Below, piece by piece: positions 24,614-32,561 of a DNA stretch of 43,111 nt. How positions within the stretch are numbered: position 1 is the stretch's first letter; each line of letters begins with the position of its first letter. The translations under genes were made by a program, and so were the position numbers. The notes under the pieces were generated by a model that saw only the letters and a program-made list of their open reading frames with translations, did no database searches and was not told where the DNA came from. Source of the DNA: Prevotella sp. (GTDB lineage: Bacteria; Bacteroidota; Bacteroidia; Bacteroidales; Bacteroidaceae); the NCBI GenBank assembly GCA_017554385.1, contig JAFZIL010000029.1, positions 1 through 43,111 on the forward strand, written 5' to 3'.

Positions 24614-26236
24614 ATGAGATTACATATAATGTTGAAACGATTTCGCAAGCCCATTTCGCTTTTTGCTTTTTCATGTATTGTCAGCATAGCAACTTTATTG
24701 TTATACAACATACCTTTCTTTAATTATGTCGTTAACAATACTAATGAAGGTGCAGGTGGAAAAACAATCTTGTTAGCATCATTGGTTGTTATCATGTTGG
24801 TGGTCAACTTCATGATGACTTATCTTGTGATGTTTCTGATGAGGATGGGTGGACGTATCCTTCTTGCAATCCTTTCTATCATTAATGCAACGGCTGTTTA
24901 TTTCATACTGACCTATAGTGTCATCATTGATGAGGTAACTATTAAAAACGTTTTCAACACCAGATATTCAGAGGCTTCAGGATTCTTTAGTTGGTCAATG
25001 TGGCTTTCCATATTTGTTTTTGGCGTTCTGCCTGTCTTGTTTTGCCTGCTGCAGCCAGTAGTGTTCGGCAAGGCGAAGAAGATGATCATCTACTGCGGGA
25101 GCGCATTGGCCATTGTCCTGGCCGTTGCATTAGTAAATATCAACCAGACGCTGTGGATCAGCCAGCACGACACGGAACTGGGTGGATTACTGCAGCCATG
25201 GTCATATTTAGTGAATACGATCCGCGTTATAAGCATCAATCATGACAAACAAGCCGAAGAGATCAAACTGCCCGACGGCAGCATCACAGACAACGAGAAG
25301 ACCGTTGTGGTACTCGTCATCGGTGAGTCGGCCAGAAAAGCCAACTTCCAACTCTATGGCTACGAGCGCTATACCAACCCACTGCTCTCGAAGCGAAAAG
25401 ACCTGAAGGTGTACGAGGCCACGTCATGCGCCACCTACACCACCGCTGGCACCAAAGCCATTCTTGAACCCCAGAACAGTGACAACCTGTATGAGCTACT
25501 ACCTAACTATGCGTTCAGGACAGGTGTCGACGTGGCATGGCGTACGTCTAACTGGGGAGAGCCGCCCATACATATTGACGAATATCTCACCAACTTAGAG
25601 CTCGCCAAGCAATATCCCGAAGAGAATATCAACTATGACGGAATCCTCTTTGCGGGACTTCGTCAGCGTATAGAATCAAGCAAGAAGAACAAAGTTCTTA
25701 TCATACTTCATACCAGCATCAGTCACGGTCCGAAATATGCCGACAAGTATCCCAAGGAGTTCGAGGTATATAAGCCCGTGGCCCGGAACGTGGAAGAAGG
25801 AGAGAAGAATGTGGGTATGCTGGTGAATGCCTACGACAACACCATACGCTACACCGACTTCCTCTTGGACAGCCTTATCAACACCTTGCATGCGATGACC
25901 GATTGGCATAGCGCCATGATCTATATTTCCGACCATGGTGAGTCACTTGGCGAGAATAAGATGTTCATGCATGGCATTCCGATGAAAGTGGCGCCAAAGG
26001 TGCAGTATGAAATACCTTTCCTGGTATGGATCTCGGAAAATTTCAGAGACTACAAGAGCACGTCATCCGAACGCTCGGACATGACGCCAAACTCTTCCAA
26101 GAAAGAAGAAGGAGAACTACCAGCGGTTCTCGAACAGCATTATATCTTCCATTCAGTACTCAACCTGCTGTCTATTGATTCACCGGCTTACAACAAAGAC
26201 TACGACATTTTTGATAAACGCCAGAATCAAGAATAA
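24614..26236 (+). CDS. eptA: Phosphoethanolamine transferase, EptA family
   Basis: Moves phosphoethanolamine from phosphatidylethanolamine to lipid A in the periplasm. 540 residues: about five N-terminal membrane helices (to about 185) and a sulfatase-like domain. VVLVIGESARKANFQLYGYERYTNP contains the nucleophile position, here Ser (S239) where the best-studied EptA enzymes have Thr in GETAR. HTSISHGPKY and YISDHGESLGENKMFMHG carry the metal ligands. It is 5 bp downstream of the phosphatase, so the pair can take off a phosphate and modify the remaining one. The ATG at 24629 (MLKRFRK) is an alternative start. Another acceptor glycan or lipid cannot be excluded. Confidence 0.85.
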   Translation: MRLHIMLKRFRKPISLFAFSCIVSIATLLLYNIPFFNYVVNNTNEGAGGKTILLASLVVIMLVVNFMMTYLVMFLMRMGGRILLAILSIINATAVYFILTYSVIIDEVTIKNVFNTRYSEASGFFSWSMWLSIFVFGVLPVLFCLLQPVVFGKAKKMIIYCGSALAIVLAVALVNINQTLWISQHDTELGGLLQPWSYLVNTIRVISINHDKQAEEIKLPDGSITDNEKTVVVLVIGESARKANFQLYGYERYTNPLLSKRKDLKVYEATSCATYTTAGTKAILEPQNSDNLYELLPNYAFRTGVDVAWRTSNWGEPPIHIDEYLTNLELAKQYPEENINYDGILFAGLRQRIESSKKNKVLIILHTSISHGPKYADKYPKEFEVYKPVARNVEEGEKNVGMLVNAYDNTIRYTDFLLDSLINTLHAMTDWHSAMIYISDHGESLGENKMFMHGIPMKVAPKVQYEIPFLVWISENFRDYKSTSSERSDMTPNSSKKEEGELPAVLEQHYIFHSVLNLLSIDSPAYNKDYDIFDKRQNQE

Positions 26237-26247
26237 AGCCAAGCGAG

Positions 26248-26274
26248 GCCGACGGTGGGTCAATGACCGTCGGC
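26248..26274. terminator. Hairpin between convergent eptA and ispG
   Basis: GCCGACGGT (26248-26256) pairs with ACCGTCGGC (26266-26274). It overlaps the last codons of ispG. T runs are weak on both sides, so the call as a two-way terminator is tentative. Confidence 0.45.
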
Positions 26275-27654
26275 TTCGATGAGCTGGAGTAGCCGGTCGA
26301 CAGCCTCCTCCTCGGGAATATTCTTTGCCACACACTCCTTCTGACGATAGAGCGAAATCTTGCCACGGCCTGCGCCTACATAACCATAGTCGGCATCGGC
26401 CATCTCGCCAGGTCCGTTCACAATACAGCCCATGATACCAATCTTCAGACCTACCAGATGGCTGGTAGCTGCCTTGATGCGGCGGATGGTGTCTTGCAGG
26501 TTATAGAGGGTGCGCCCACAACCGGGACAGGAGATATACTCGGTCTTTGTGAACTTGATACGGGCTGCCTGAAGGATGGCATCGGAGAGGGAAGTGAAGA
26601 GTGAAGAGTGAAGAGTGAAAAATTTGCTACCGCTGTCAGGAACAATAACCAGCTTCGTGGCCTTACGGTCGATAAGGAGGGCTCCGACAGCCATAGCGGC
26701 CTTGAGTTGAAGGGTCTCCCAGTCGGGTGCATCGAGTTGCAGGGTGATGGTGTCGTCTTTGATGCCCGCCTCGGCCTCGGCACGCAGGCGTGTGCATTCG
26801 GGAATGAGGTCAACGAGCTTTCTTGCCACGGGAATCTCGCACTCCGGCTCCTCGGAGAGCGACACACGGATGGTGTCGCCAATGCCCTCGGTAAGCAGTG
26901 CACCGATGCCTACAGCACTCTTGATGCGACCGTCCTCGCCCTCGCCGGCCTCTGTCACTCCAAGATGCAAGGGGTAGTGCATGTCTTCCTTATCCATGGC
27001 CTGAACCAACAGGCGTACGGAAGTTACCATGACCACCGTGTTGCTCGCCTTGATCGAAATGACCACATCATTGAACTGCTCACGCTTGAAAATGCGCAGG
27101 AACTCCATGCAGCTCTCGACGATACCTGCAGGCGTGTCGCCATAGCGCGACATGATACGGTCGCTGAGTGAGCCGTGGTTAACGCCTATGCGAACGGCGG
27201 TATGGTGCTCACGGCAAATGTTAATAAAAGGTACGAGGCGCTCATCAATCTTACGCAACTCCTCCTGGTATTCCTCATCGGTGTATTCCAAGTGTTTGAA
27301 TGTGCGACCGGGATCGACATAGTTGCCAGGGTTGATACGTACCTTCTCGCAGTATTGGGCAGCCACATCGGCTACACGGGCATTGAAGTGGACATCGGCT
27401 ACGAGTGGCTGCATGTAGCCGTCCTGCTTCAGCCGTGCCGAGATGTTCTTCATATTCTCAGCCTCTCGGGTGCCCTGAGTGGTCAATCGCACCAGTTCGC
27501 CACCAGCGTCGATGATGCGCTTGGCTTGCGCTACGCAGCCCTCGGTATCGTTGGTGTCGGTGGTCGTCATCGACTGGATGCGAATGGGATTGTCGCCACC
27601 GATTGCTGTGTTGCCCACATGGGCAACAGTGCTCATTCTTCTCTGATAACTCAT
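26260..27654 (-). CDS. ispG: IspG (GcpE), 4-hydroxy-3-methylbut-2-enyl diphosphate synthase, with shortened extra domain
   Basis: Iron-sulfur enzyme of the MEP isoprenoid pathway. 464 residues. The TIM barrel opens with VGNTAIGGDNPIRIQSMTTTDT; the Fe-S domain carries CPGCGR and GIMGCIVNGPGE, giving the three cluster cysteines and the Glu ligand. About 115 residues separate DTIRVSL from CPGCGR, against fewer than 30 in E. coli and roughly 300 in typical Bacteroidetes/plant enzymes: a reduced A* domain. A 44-bp repeat (26591-26634) encodes SGSKFFTLHSSLFTS, residues about 341-355, inside this reduced region. The start follows the purE stop directly (TAGATG), so the two are co-translated. Confidence 0.92.
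   Translation of the reverse strand: MSYQRRMSTVAHVGNTAIGGDNPIRIQSMTTTDTNDTEGCVAQAKRIIDAGGELVRLTTQGTREAENMKNISARLKQDGYMQPLVADVHFNARVADVAAQYCEKVRINPGNYVDPGRTFKHLEYTDEEYQEELRKIDERLVPFINICREHHTAVRIGVNHGSLSDRIMSRYGDTPAGIVESCMEFLRIFKREQFNDVVISIKASNTVVMVTSVRLLVQAMDKEDMHYPLHLGVTEAGEGEDGRIKSAVGIGALLTEGIGDTIRVSLSEEPECEIPVARKLVDLIPECTRLRAEAEAGIKDDTITLQLDAPDWETLQLKAAMAVGALLIDRKATKLVIVPDSGSKFFTLHSSLFTSLSDAILQAARIKFTKTEYISCPGCGRTLYNLQDTIRRIKAATSHLVGLKIGIMGCIVNGPGEMADADYGYVGAGRGKISLYRQKECVAKNIPEEEAVDRLLQLIEADGH
26591..26634. repeat. 44-bp heptad element, copy 2
   Basis: GAAGTGA, three AGAGTGA units, AAAATTT, then GCTACCGCT on the plus strand; 41 of 44 bases match copy 1 at 19284. Read in frame on the opposite strand by ispG. 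Confidence 0.9.
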
Positions 27655-28161
27655 CTAATTCACTTTGAATGCGTATTTCACTTCAGCCAACTCTTTGTTG
27701 GCCTTCTCAATCTTTTCCTTCAAACCGTCCTTATACTGCTGTAGGCGAATGGCAAGGGACTCGTCGCTCAGGGCGAGCATCTCGACAGCCAAGATGGCGG
27801 CATTCTGTGCACCATTTACGCCGACAGTAGCCACTGGGATGCCCGGCGGCATCTGGATGATGGAGAGCATGGCATCGAGACCATCGAGCATGCCTTTGAT
27901 GGGGACACCAATGACGGGCAGCGTGGTAGAGGCGGCAATGACGCCTGGCAATGCTGCTGCCATACCGGCACCGGCAATGATGACTCGTATGCCACGCTCC
28001 TTGGCTGAGTGGGCAAAGGCCTCAACAGCTTCGGGGGTACGGTGAGCCGAGAGGGCGTTCACTTCAAACGGCACCTGCATCTCGTCGAGAAGCTTACAGG
28101 CTTTTTCCATAACGGGCAGGTCGCTGGTGCTGCCCATGATAATGCTTACTTGTGGGGTCAT
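27655..28161 (-). CDS. purE: PurE, N5-carboxyaminoimidazole ribonucleotide mutase (class I)
   Basis: De novo purine synthesis enzyme that converts N5-CAIR to CAIR. 168 residues, usual length for a class I octamer subunit. Motifs: IIMGSTSDLPVM at the N-terminus (phosphate loop), NALSAHRTPE (catalytic His) near 39-48, AGAGMAAALPGVIA, and IIQMPPGIPVATVG. It overlaps nothing but abuts ispG without a gap, in the same operon as the PAP2-like, rpoN and upstream genes. The pairing of purE with ispG has no pathway logic and reflects a compact housekeeping operon. Confidence 0.95.
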   Translation of the reverse strand: MTPQVSIIMGSTSDLPVMEKACKLLDEMQVPFEVNALSAHRTPEAVEAFAHSAKERGIRVIIAGAGMAAALPGVIAASTTLPVIGVPIKGMLDGLDAMLSIIQMPPGIPVATVGVNGAQNAAILAVEMLALSDESLAIRLQQYKDGLKEKIEKANKELAEVKYAFKVN

Positions 28162-28188
28162 TGTTTCTTATTGTGAGAGTTATTGTTT

Positions 28189-28225
28189 GGGCTCATGGGG
28201 CTAATAGGACTTATGAGGACCTATA
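28189..28225. repeat. 9-bp tandem repeat between the PAP2-like gene and purE
   Basis: Units GGGCTCATG, GGGCTAATA, GGACTTATG, AGGACCTAT. The last unit runs into the stop codon of the PAP2-like gene (28221-28223). Confidence 0.75.
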
Positions 28226-28859
28226 AATAAAGTATTCCTATGGTGGCGCAGACAAAGCCGACGGCAAAGCCTACAAGTACCTGCGGTAGTGAGTGTTGGC
28301 GCAGAATCATGCGCGCGGTACCGAGCATACCGGCCACCACCAATACCACACAGAACCACCATACGGGATTGAATCCAAAAATTTGGCTGAAGCCGAACAG
28401 TGCACCTGCCACGCCGCCAATAGCTGCCGTGTGGGTCGATATCTTCCACCACACGTTGATGATGACGCACGTCATCTGTATCAGCAATGCTGCGATGAGA
28501 ATGCTACCGATGAAATGATAGATGTGTAGGTGCTCCATCAGCCAGATACAGGTAAAATAGCAAAGGATAGAGATGAAGTATGGCACCATTCTGCGCTCGC
28601 GCTGTCCCAGTTCTATGAGCGTCCAACCTTGATGTCGCCGGTAGAAGTGAATGAGAAACGTAGGAAGCAGAATGGTAAAGAAATAGACTATCGCGAGCAC
28701 TATCAGCCTATAAGCCACAGGCAGCATGCTCATATAACTCAGCGTAAAGAGCAATATCAGTCCGACCAGTGGCAGATAGAAGGGCGTGAAGATGACGCTC
28801 ACTATCCGCGCTGTATAGATAATGCTTTTTTCGCGTGATACTTTCCTAATCTTTTTCAC
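28221..28859 (-). CDS. PAP2-like integral membrane protein
   Basis: 212 residues with about six membrane helices. The second half resembles the PAP2 fold: WKISTHTAAIGGVAGALFG stands where PSGH would be, and ARMILRQHSLPQVLVGFAVGF matches the SRxxLxxHxxxQVxxG motif. The first KX6RP motif is not clear and PSGH is degenerate (ISTHT), so activity is doubtful, although His residues of both later motifs remain. It lies 15 bp after rpoN and 59 bp before purE. An undecaprenyl-phosphate-type or lipid phosphatase role is possible. Confidence is good for the family resemblance only. Confidence 0.6.
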   Translation of the reverse strand: MKKIRKVSREKSIIYTARIVSVIFTPFYLPLVGLILLFTLSYMSMLPVAYRLIVLAIVYFFTILLPTFLIHFYRRHQGWTLIELGQRERRMVPYFISILCYFTCIWLMEHLHIYHFIGSILIAALLIQMTCVIINVWWKISTHTAAIGGVAGALFGFSQIFGFNPVWWFCVVLVVAGMLGTARMILRQHSLPQVLVGFAVGFVCATIGILYL

Positions 28860-28874
28860 TTTCTCTCTATATGG

Positions 28875-30410
28875 TTAGTTCTTTCTTAGTCGCGCTACGG
28901 GGAATCCTAATTGTTCGCGATATTTGGCTACGGTGCGGCGCGCTATGGGGTAACCGCGCTGACGCAGCATGTCGCTCAAGGTATCGTCAGTGAGCGGTTT
29001 GCATTTGTCCTCGGCTTCTATCATGTCACGTAGTGTAGCTTTAATCTCACGGATAGAGAGCTGTTCACCGCTTTCGGTCTTCAGTCCGTCGCTAAAGAAA
29101 TACTTCAAGGGGAACGTGCCCCATCGTGTCTGGACGTATTTCGAGTTGGATACACGTGAGATAGTCGACAGGTTCAGTCCTGTTCGTTCGGCTATGTCCT
29201 TTAAAATCATGGGGCGTAGCAGTGCTTCGTCTCCTTCCTCAAAAAACCGATGCTGCAGTTGTATGATAGCTTTCATCGTGGTTGTCAAGGTACGGCGTCG
29301 GGTGCGTACAGCCTCGATGAAGCCTTGTGCGGCATCTACTTTCTGCTTGGTATAGAGCAGTGCCTCTTTCATCTGTCGCGACAAGCCGTCGCGGTTCTGC
29401 TGATACTCCTTGAGCAGGTCGCTAAACGACTGTGACACCTGCAGCTGGGGTACGTCGCCCATATTCAACTGGAACGAAACAGAGCCGTCTTCGTGTGTGT
29501 CAACAATAAAATCGGGAGTAATCTGGTGCATCGACCGTCCTACCACTTCGCCCATTGAGGCTCCTGGCTTGGGATTCAGCCTTCGCAGTTCACGCTGTAA
29601 CATCTCCACTTGCATATCGTCAAGCGACATCGACTGCTTGATTTTGTCCCAGTGCTTCTTTGTGAACTCCTCGAAATGGTCACTGATGACTTGGCGCATG
29701 AGTGCAGGAGTGGAGGAGTGAAGGGGTGCAGGAGTGGAGGTTGAATCTTTCCTGTCAATCTGTAGCAACAGGCACTCCTGGAGTGTGCGTGCACCGATAC
29801 CTGCGGGATCCAGTTCCTGCAGTTTGTGCAGCACTTCCTCAATCTCTTGTGTCGTAGCGTCGATACCATGGTAGATAGCCAGTTCATCGCTGATGGACGA
29901 GAGCGAAGTGCGCAGCAGTCCGTCATCGTCGAGCGAACGGATCAGATACTCCATGATGTACCGGTGGCGTTCGCTAAGTTCCAACTCGCCAACCTGACTC
30001 AACACCTGATCATAGAAAGACTCTGTACCGCCGTAGACCATTTCCTCACGCTCTTCGGTGGTAGACCGGCCTCCCTGATAGACGGGCAGCTCCTCGTCAT
30101 CTCGCCCTATACTTTCGAGTGCGGCGTCCAAGGCATCGGCCCGTTCTTCTCGTTCGCGCTGGCTTTCAAAATCATCAGAGGCACCGCCCTCGGTCAACTC
30201 ATCATGATCCTGGCTATCAGAGAACTCAGGGAATGTAGGTTCGTCGGCCGAGACTTCCAGTGCGGGGTTGTCGTTCATCTCGGTGTTGATGCGTTCTGCC
30301 AGTTGCGCGATGGGCAGCTCTACGAGTTGCGACACCAACAACTGCTGTTGCGAAATGCTTTGCTGCAGACGCTGTTCCTGTTTTTGTTCCTGTATCTGTG
30401 TCTGGGCCAT
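28875..30410 (-). CDS. rpoN: RNA polymerase sigma-54 factor
   Basis: Alternative sigma factor recognising -24/-12 promoters and dependent on AAA+ activators. 511 residues. Region I (about 1-50) is Gln/Leu-rich; an acidic region II follows (about 55-115); core-binding and DNA-binding parts come next; the RpoN box ARRTVAKYREQ lies near the C-terminus. An 8-bp tandem repeat (29701-29740) encodes a Ser/Thr/Pro linker, PAPLHSSTPAL, at about 224-237 inside the core-binding region. A 9-bp repeat precedes the start. No sigma-54 activator gene is in the window. Confidence 0.95.
   Translation of the reverse strand: MAQTQIQEQKQEQRLQQSISQQQLLVSQLVELPIAQLAERINTEMNDNPALEVSADEPTFPEFSDSQDHDELTEGGASDDFESQREREERADALDAALESIGRDDEELPVYQGGRSTTEEREEMVYGGTESFYDQVLSQVGELELSERHRYIMEYLIRSLDDDGLLRTSLSSISDELAIYHGIDATTQEIEEVLHKLQELDPAGIGARTLQECLLLQIDRKDSTSTPAPLHSSTPALMRQVISDHFEEFTKKHWDKIKQSMSLDDMQVEMLQRELRRLNPKPGASMGEVVGRSMHQITPDFIVDTHEDGSVSFQLNMGDVPQLQVSQSFSDLLKEYQQNRDGLSRQMKEALLYTKQKVDAAQGFIEAVRTRRRTLTTTMKAIIQLQHRFFEEGDEALLRPMILKDIAERTGLNLSTISRVSNSKYVQTRWGTFPLKYFFSDGLKTESGEQLSIREIKATLRDMIEAEDKCKPLTDDTLSDMLRQRGYPIARRTVAKYREQLGFPVARLRKN
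29701..29740. repeat. In-frame octad repeat in rpoN
   Basis: Five 8-bp units on the plus strand: AGTGCAGG, AGTGGAGG, AGTGAAGG, GGTGCAGG, AGTGGAGG. rpoN reads the complementary strand, which has no stops. Confidence 0.85.
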
Positions 30411-30413
30411 GTG

Positions 30414-30449
30414 GGGCTAATGGGACTTATAGGGCTAATGGGACTTATA
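30414..30449. repeat. 9-bp tandem repeat upstream of rpoN
   Basis: GGGCTAATG and GGACTTATA alternate twice, an exact 18-bp duplication filling the gap between the hypothetical gene and rpoN. Confidence 0.9.
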
Positions 30450-30453
30450 GGTA

Positions 30454-31101
30454 TTATCTGAAGTAGGCTGTCATCTCTTCTGCCGTCTGGCAGAGCAGCT
30501 TGCCCTCGTCGCCGTTGAAGCGCTGCCATATCTGCTGGCAAGGCATGAGCAAAGGCGAGAACGACAGCTCGATGCGGCCGAGATATGGGTCGCACACCTT
30601 GTAGACGTCAAGCACCTCGACAACATCATCAGCCTTCAAGTGTAGAAGTCTGGCCAGTTCTGTTACCTCGGGTGTCTGGACGACCATGGTGCTGGGTGTC
30701 AGTCGGAAATAGAGATCTAAGATAAGGATAAGCATGGCGGGAGTGAAGCGTGCATCCTCGTCGATGGGTCTGAAGTCACGCTCAAAGGTCTCCTGCACCT
30801 CCACGCCGTCGTAGAACTCGTTGGCAGCACCGAAGCCCTTCATCTCACGTAGCAGCCTGACGGCTCTCGAGAGCTTGCGTGGGTTCTCGCTGTACTGCTC
30901 CCAGAAGCGGCGCAGACGTGGTGTGTCGAGCCTCGCTATCTGCTGCATTCGCGCATTCAGTTGTTGTGGCGCAATGTGCAGTTCCATACTCAACTCTACC
31001 ATCTCACGGCTGTACAGGGGCTTCACGCCCACTGGTCGGTGCAGGTATATCTGCATCAGCATCAGCCAGTAATCGTCCTGCCAAACAGCGTTCTTTGCCA
31101 T
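30454..31101 (-). CDS. Conserved helical hypothetical protein
   Basis: 215 residues from the ATG at 31101 (MAKNAVWQDDYWLMLMQIYL). Almost entirely alpha-helical by eye, with no signal peptide or membrane segment, so cytoplasmic. Features: YRRPVG-like HRPVGVKPLYSREMVELS, LRRFWEQYSENPRKLSRAVRLLREMKGFG (basic helix), and a conserved-looking end SFSPLLMPCQQIWQRF. I do not recognise a named family. Its place directly before rpoN, 43 bp apart, suggests co-transcription. An open frame runs upstream to 31230, but the promoter box at 31120 argues against it. Confidence 0.7.
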   Translation of the reverse strand: MAKNAVWQDDYWLMLMQIYLHRPVGVKPLYSREMVELSMELHIAPQQLNARMQQIARLDTPRLRRFWEQYSENPRKLSRAVRLLREMKGFGAANEFYDGVEVQETFERDFRPIDEDARFTPAMLILILDLYFRLTPSTMVVQTPEVTELARLLHLKADDVVEVLDVYKVCDPYLGRIELSFSPLLMPCQQIWQRFNGDEGKLLCQTAEEMTAYFR

Positions 31102-31119
31102 ATCACATGTAATTTCTTG

Positions 31120-31127
31120 CAAAAATA
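31120..31127 (-). promoter_or_regulatory. Internal -7 promoter box before the hypothetical gene and rpoN
   Basis: TATTTTTG on the minus strand, 18 bp before the ATG at 31101. No clear -33 box. It would give the rpoN segment its own transcript. Confidence 0.5.
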
Positions 31128-31154
31128 CAGTTTTTTTCCCATATAGAAAAGAAA

Positions 31155-32546
31155 TTATCTGTTTTTTTGCAGCCAAAGCCATGTCTGCAGGATGCCTCTG
31201 CCTGCAAGAAACGCTATCAAGGCTGCCCAAAGCGCATGATTACCCCAGTAGACATGCAGCGAAAACCACAGCAAGAAAAAGACCACAGAAGCAAGGAAAC
31301 AACTCACAAGCATGCCTCGTGTATAGGTCACGCCGATAAAAACGCCGTCCCAAATAAAGGCGGCCATGCCTGCTAAAGGGATGAGCAGAGCCCATGGAAG
31401 ATAGGTCGCTGATGCCTGCACCACATCACCGTCGCTGGTCAGCAGTCTCAGGAAAGCCGTTCCCCCGAGCCAGTAGACGAGGGTGAACAGCGCGACCACG
31501 GCCCATCCCCATTTGAACAGGTTCGCTATCACTTCTTTCAGTGCTCGCAAGTTCTGCGCTCCATAGTAGCGTCCGGCCAGTGCCTCACCAGCGTATGCAA
31601 AGCCGTCCATGAAATAACTGAAAAGCATGAACAGCTGCATGAGCAGCGTGTTCACCGCCAACATAAGTGCGCCCTGCTTAGCTCCTGCCGAGGTGAAGTA
31701 GAAATTGACAGCCACCAGACAGAGCGTACGTAGGAAGATATCGCGGTTGACAGAGAAGAAGCGCCCCCAAAGAGACGGACTATGAGGCTCATGGGACCAA
31801 TAAGACCCATAGACCCCGTATGCTCTCAGTCCTATGAGAGCCATGACGAATCCTGCCCACTGTGCCAACAATGTGCCCAGTGCCACCCCCTCGATGCCCA
31901 AATCCAGTACGATGACAAAAAAGAGCGATGCCACAATATTCAAGACATTCTGCAGGATAGCAACCATCATCGGCGTGCGGGTGTCCTGCATGCCGATGAA
32001 CCATCCCGTAAGCGCATAGAGTCCTAAGACGGCAGGAGCTCCCCAGATGCAGATGTTGTAGTAGCTCAGGCACAGTCCCGCCACGTTGGCCGTGGGCTGC
32101 ATCAACAGAAACGAAAGCCATCGCAAGGGCGCCTGCAGCAGCACCATGACAAGTCCGATGCCAAGAGCCAGCCCTAATGCATGCCCTAACACGCTACGAC
32201 TGCTGGCCTGTGACTTGGCTTTGCCGAGTTCCGTCACGACTCGGCCATCTTCAAGCGAGCTTGGATGGCTCTCGCTACTCCGTCCCTTATCTCCATTCCC
32301 TTGCTCCTCGTTTCCGTATGCCTGTGCGGTGATGCCGCTGGTGCCCATACGCAGGAAGGCACACAGCCAATACAACACATTGAAGATCATCGAACCCACG
32401 GCAATGGCACCGATATGGCGGGCATCGCCTATGTGGCCCATGATAGTCACGTCGGCCAGACCCAACAAAGGTACGGTGACATTCTGAACAATGCTGGGCA
32501 GTGCCAGCCGCAGAATGTCATGATTGTGGGCGGAAAAACGTATCAT
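31155..32546 (-). CDS. MATE-family multidrug/sodium efflux transporter (DinF-like)
   Basis: 463 residues, about 12 membrane helices. The N-terminal LPSIVQNVTVPLLGLADVTIMGHIG and LYWLCAFLRMGTSGITAQAYG segments are characteristic of DinF-type MATE proteins, which export organic cations with Na+ or H+. Two repeat-derived inserts are visible. The loop after the second helix (about 75-115) is expanded by a Ser/Glu-rich peptide coded by two back-to-back palindromes (32224-32268). A later loop (about 243-257, GVYGSYWSHEPHS) is coded by a 9-bp repeat. Both fall in loops, so function is likely kept. It starts 15 bp after ruvB. Confidence 0.88.
   Translation of the reverse strand: MIRFSAHNHDILRLALPSIVQNVTVPLLGLADVTIMGHIGDARHIGAIAVGSMIFNVLYWLCAFLRMGTSGITAQAYGNEEQGNGDKGRSSESHPSSLEDGRVVTELGKAKSQASSRSVLGHALGLALGIGLVMVLLQAPLRWLSFLLMQPTANVAGLCLSYYNICIWGAPAVLGLYALTGWFIGMQDTRTPMMVAILQNVLNIVASLFFVIVLDLGIEGVALGTLLAQWAGFVMALIGLRAYGVYGSYWSHEPHSPSLWGRFFSVNRDIFLRTLCLVAVNFYFTSAGAKQGALMLAVNTLLMQLFMLFSYFMDGFAYAGEALAGRYYGAQNLRALKEVIANLFKWGWAVVALFTLVYWLGGTAFLRLLTSDGDVVQASATYLPWALLIPLAGMAAFIWDGVFIGVTYTRGMLVSCFLASVVFFLLWFSLHVYWGNHALWAALIAFLAGRGILQTWLWLQKNR
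31776..31820. repeat. In-frame 9-bp repeat in the MATE gene
   Basis: Units CGGACTATG, AGGCTCATG, GGACCAATA, AGACCCATA, GACCCCGTA; same consensus as the intergenic nonamers at 28189 and 30414. Confidence 0.7.
32224..32268. repeat. Two adjacent palindromes in the MATE gene
   Basis: CCGAGT (32224-32229) pairs with ACTCGG (32239-32244). Directly after it, CCATC...CAAGC (32245-32256) pairs imperfectly with GCTTGGATGG (32259-32268). They encode part of a hydrophilic loop insert at residues about 93-108. Confidence 0.6.
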
Positions 32547-32561
32547 GCTGAAGGGAATTGC

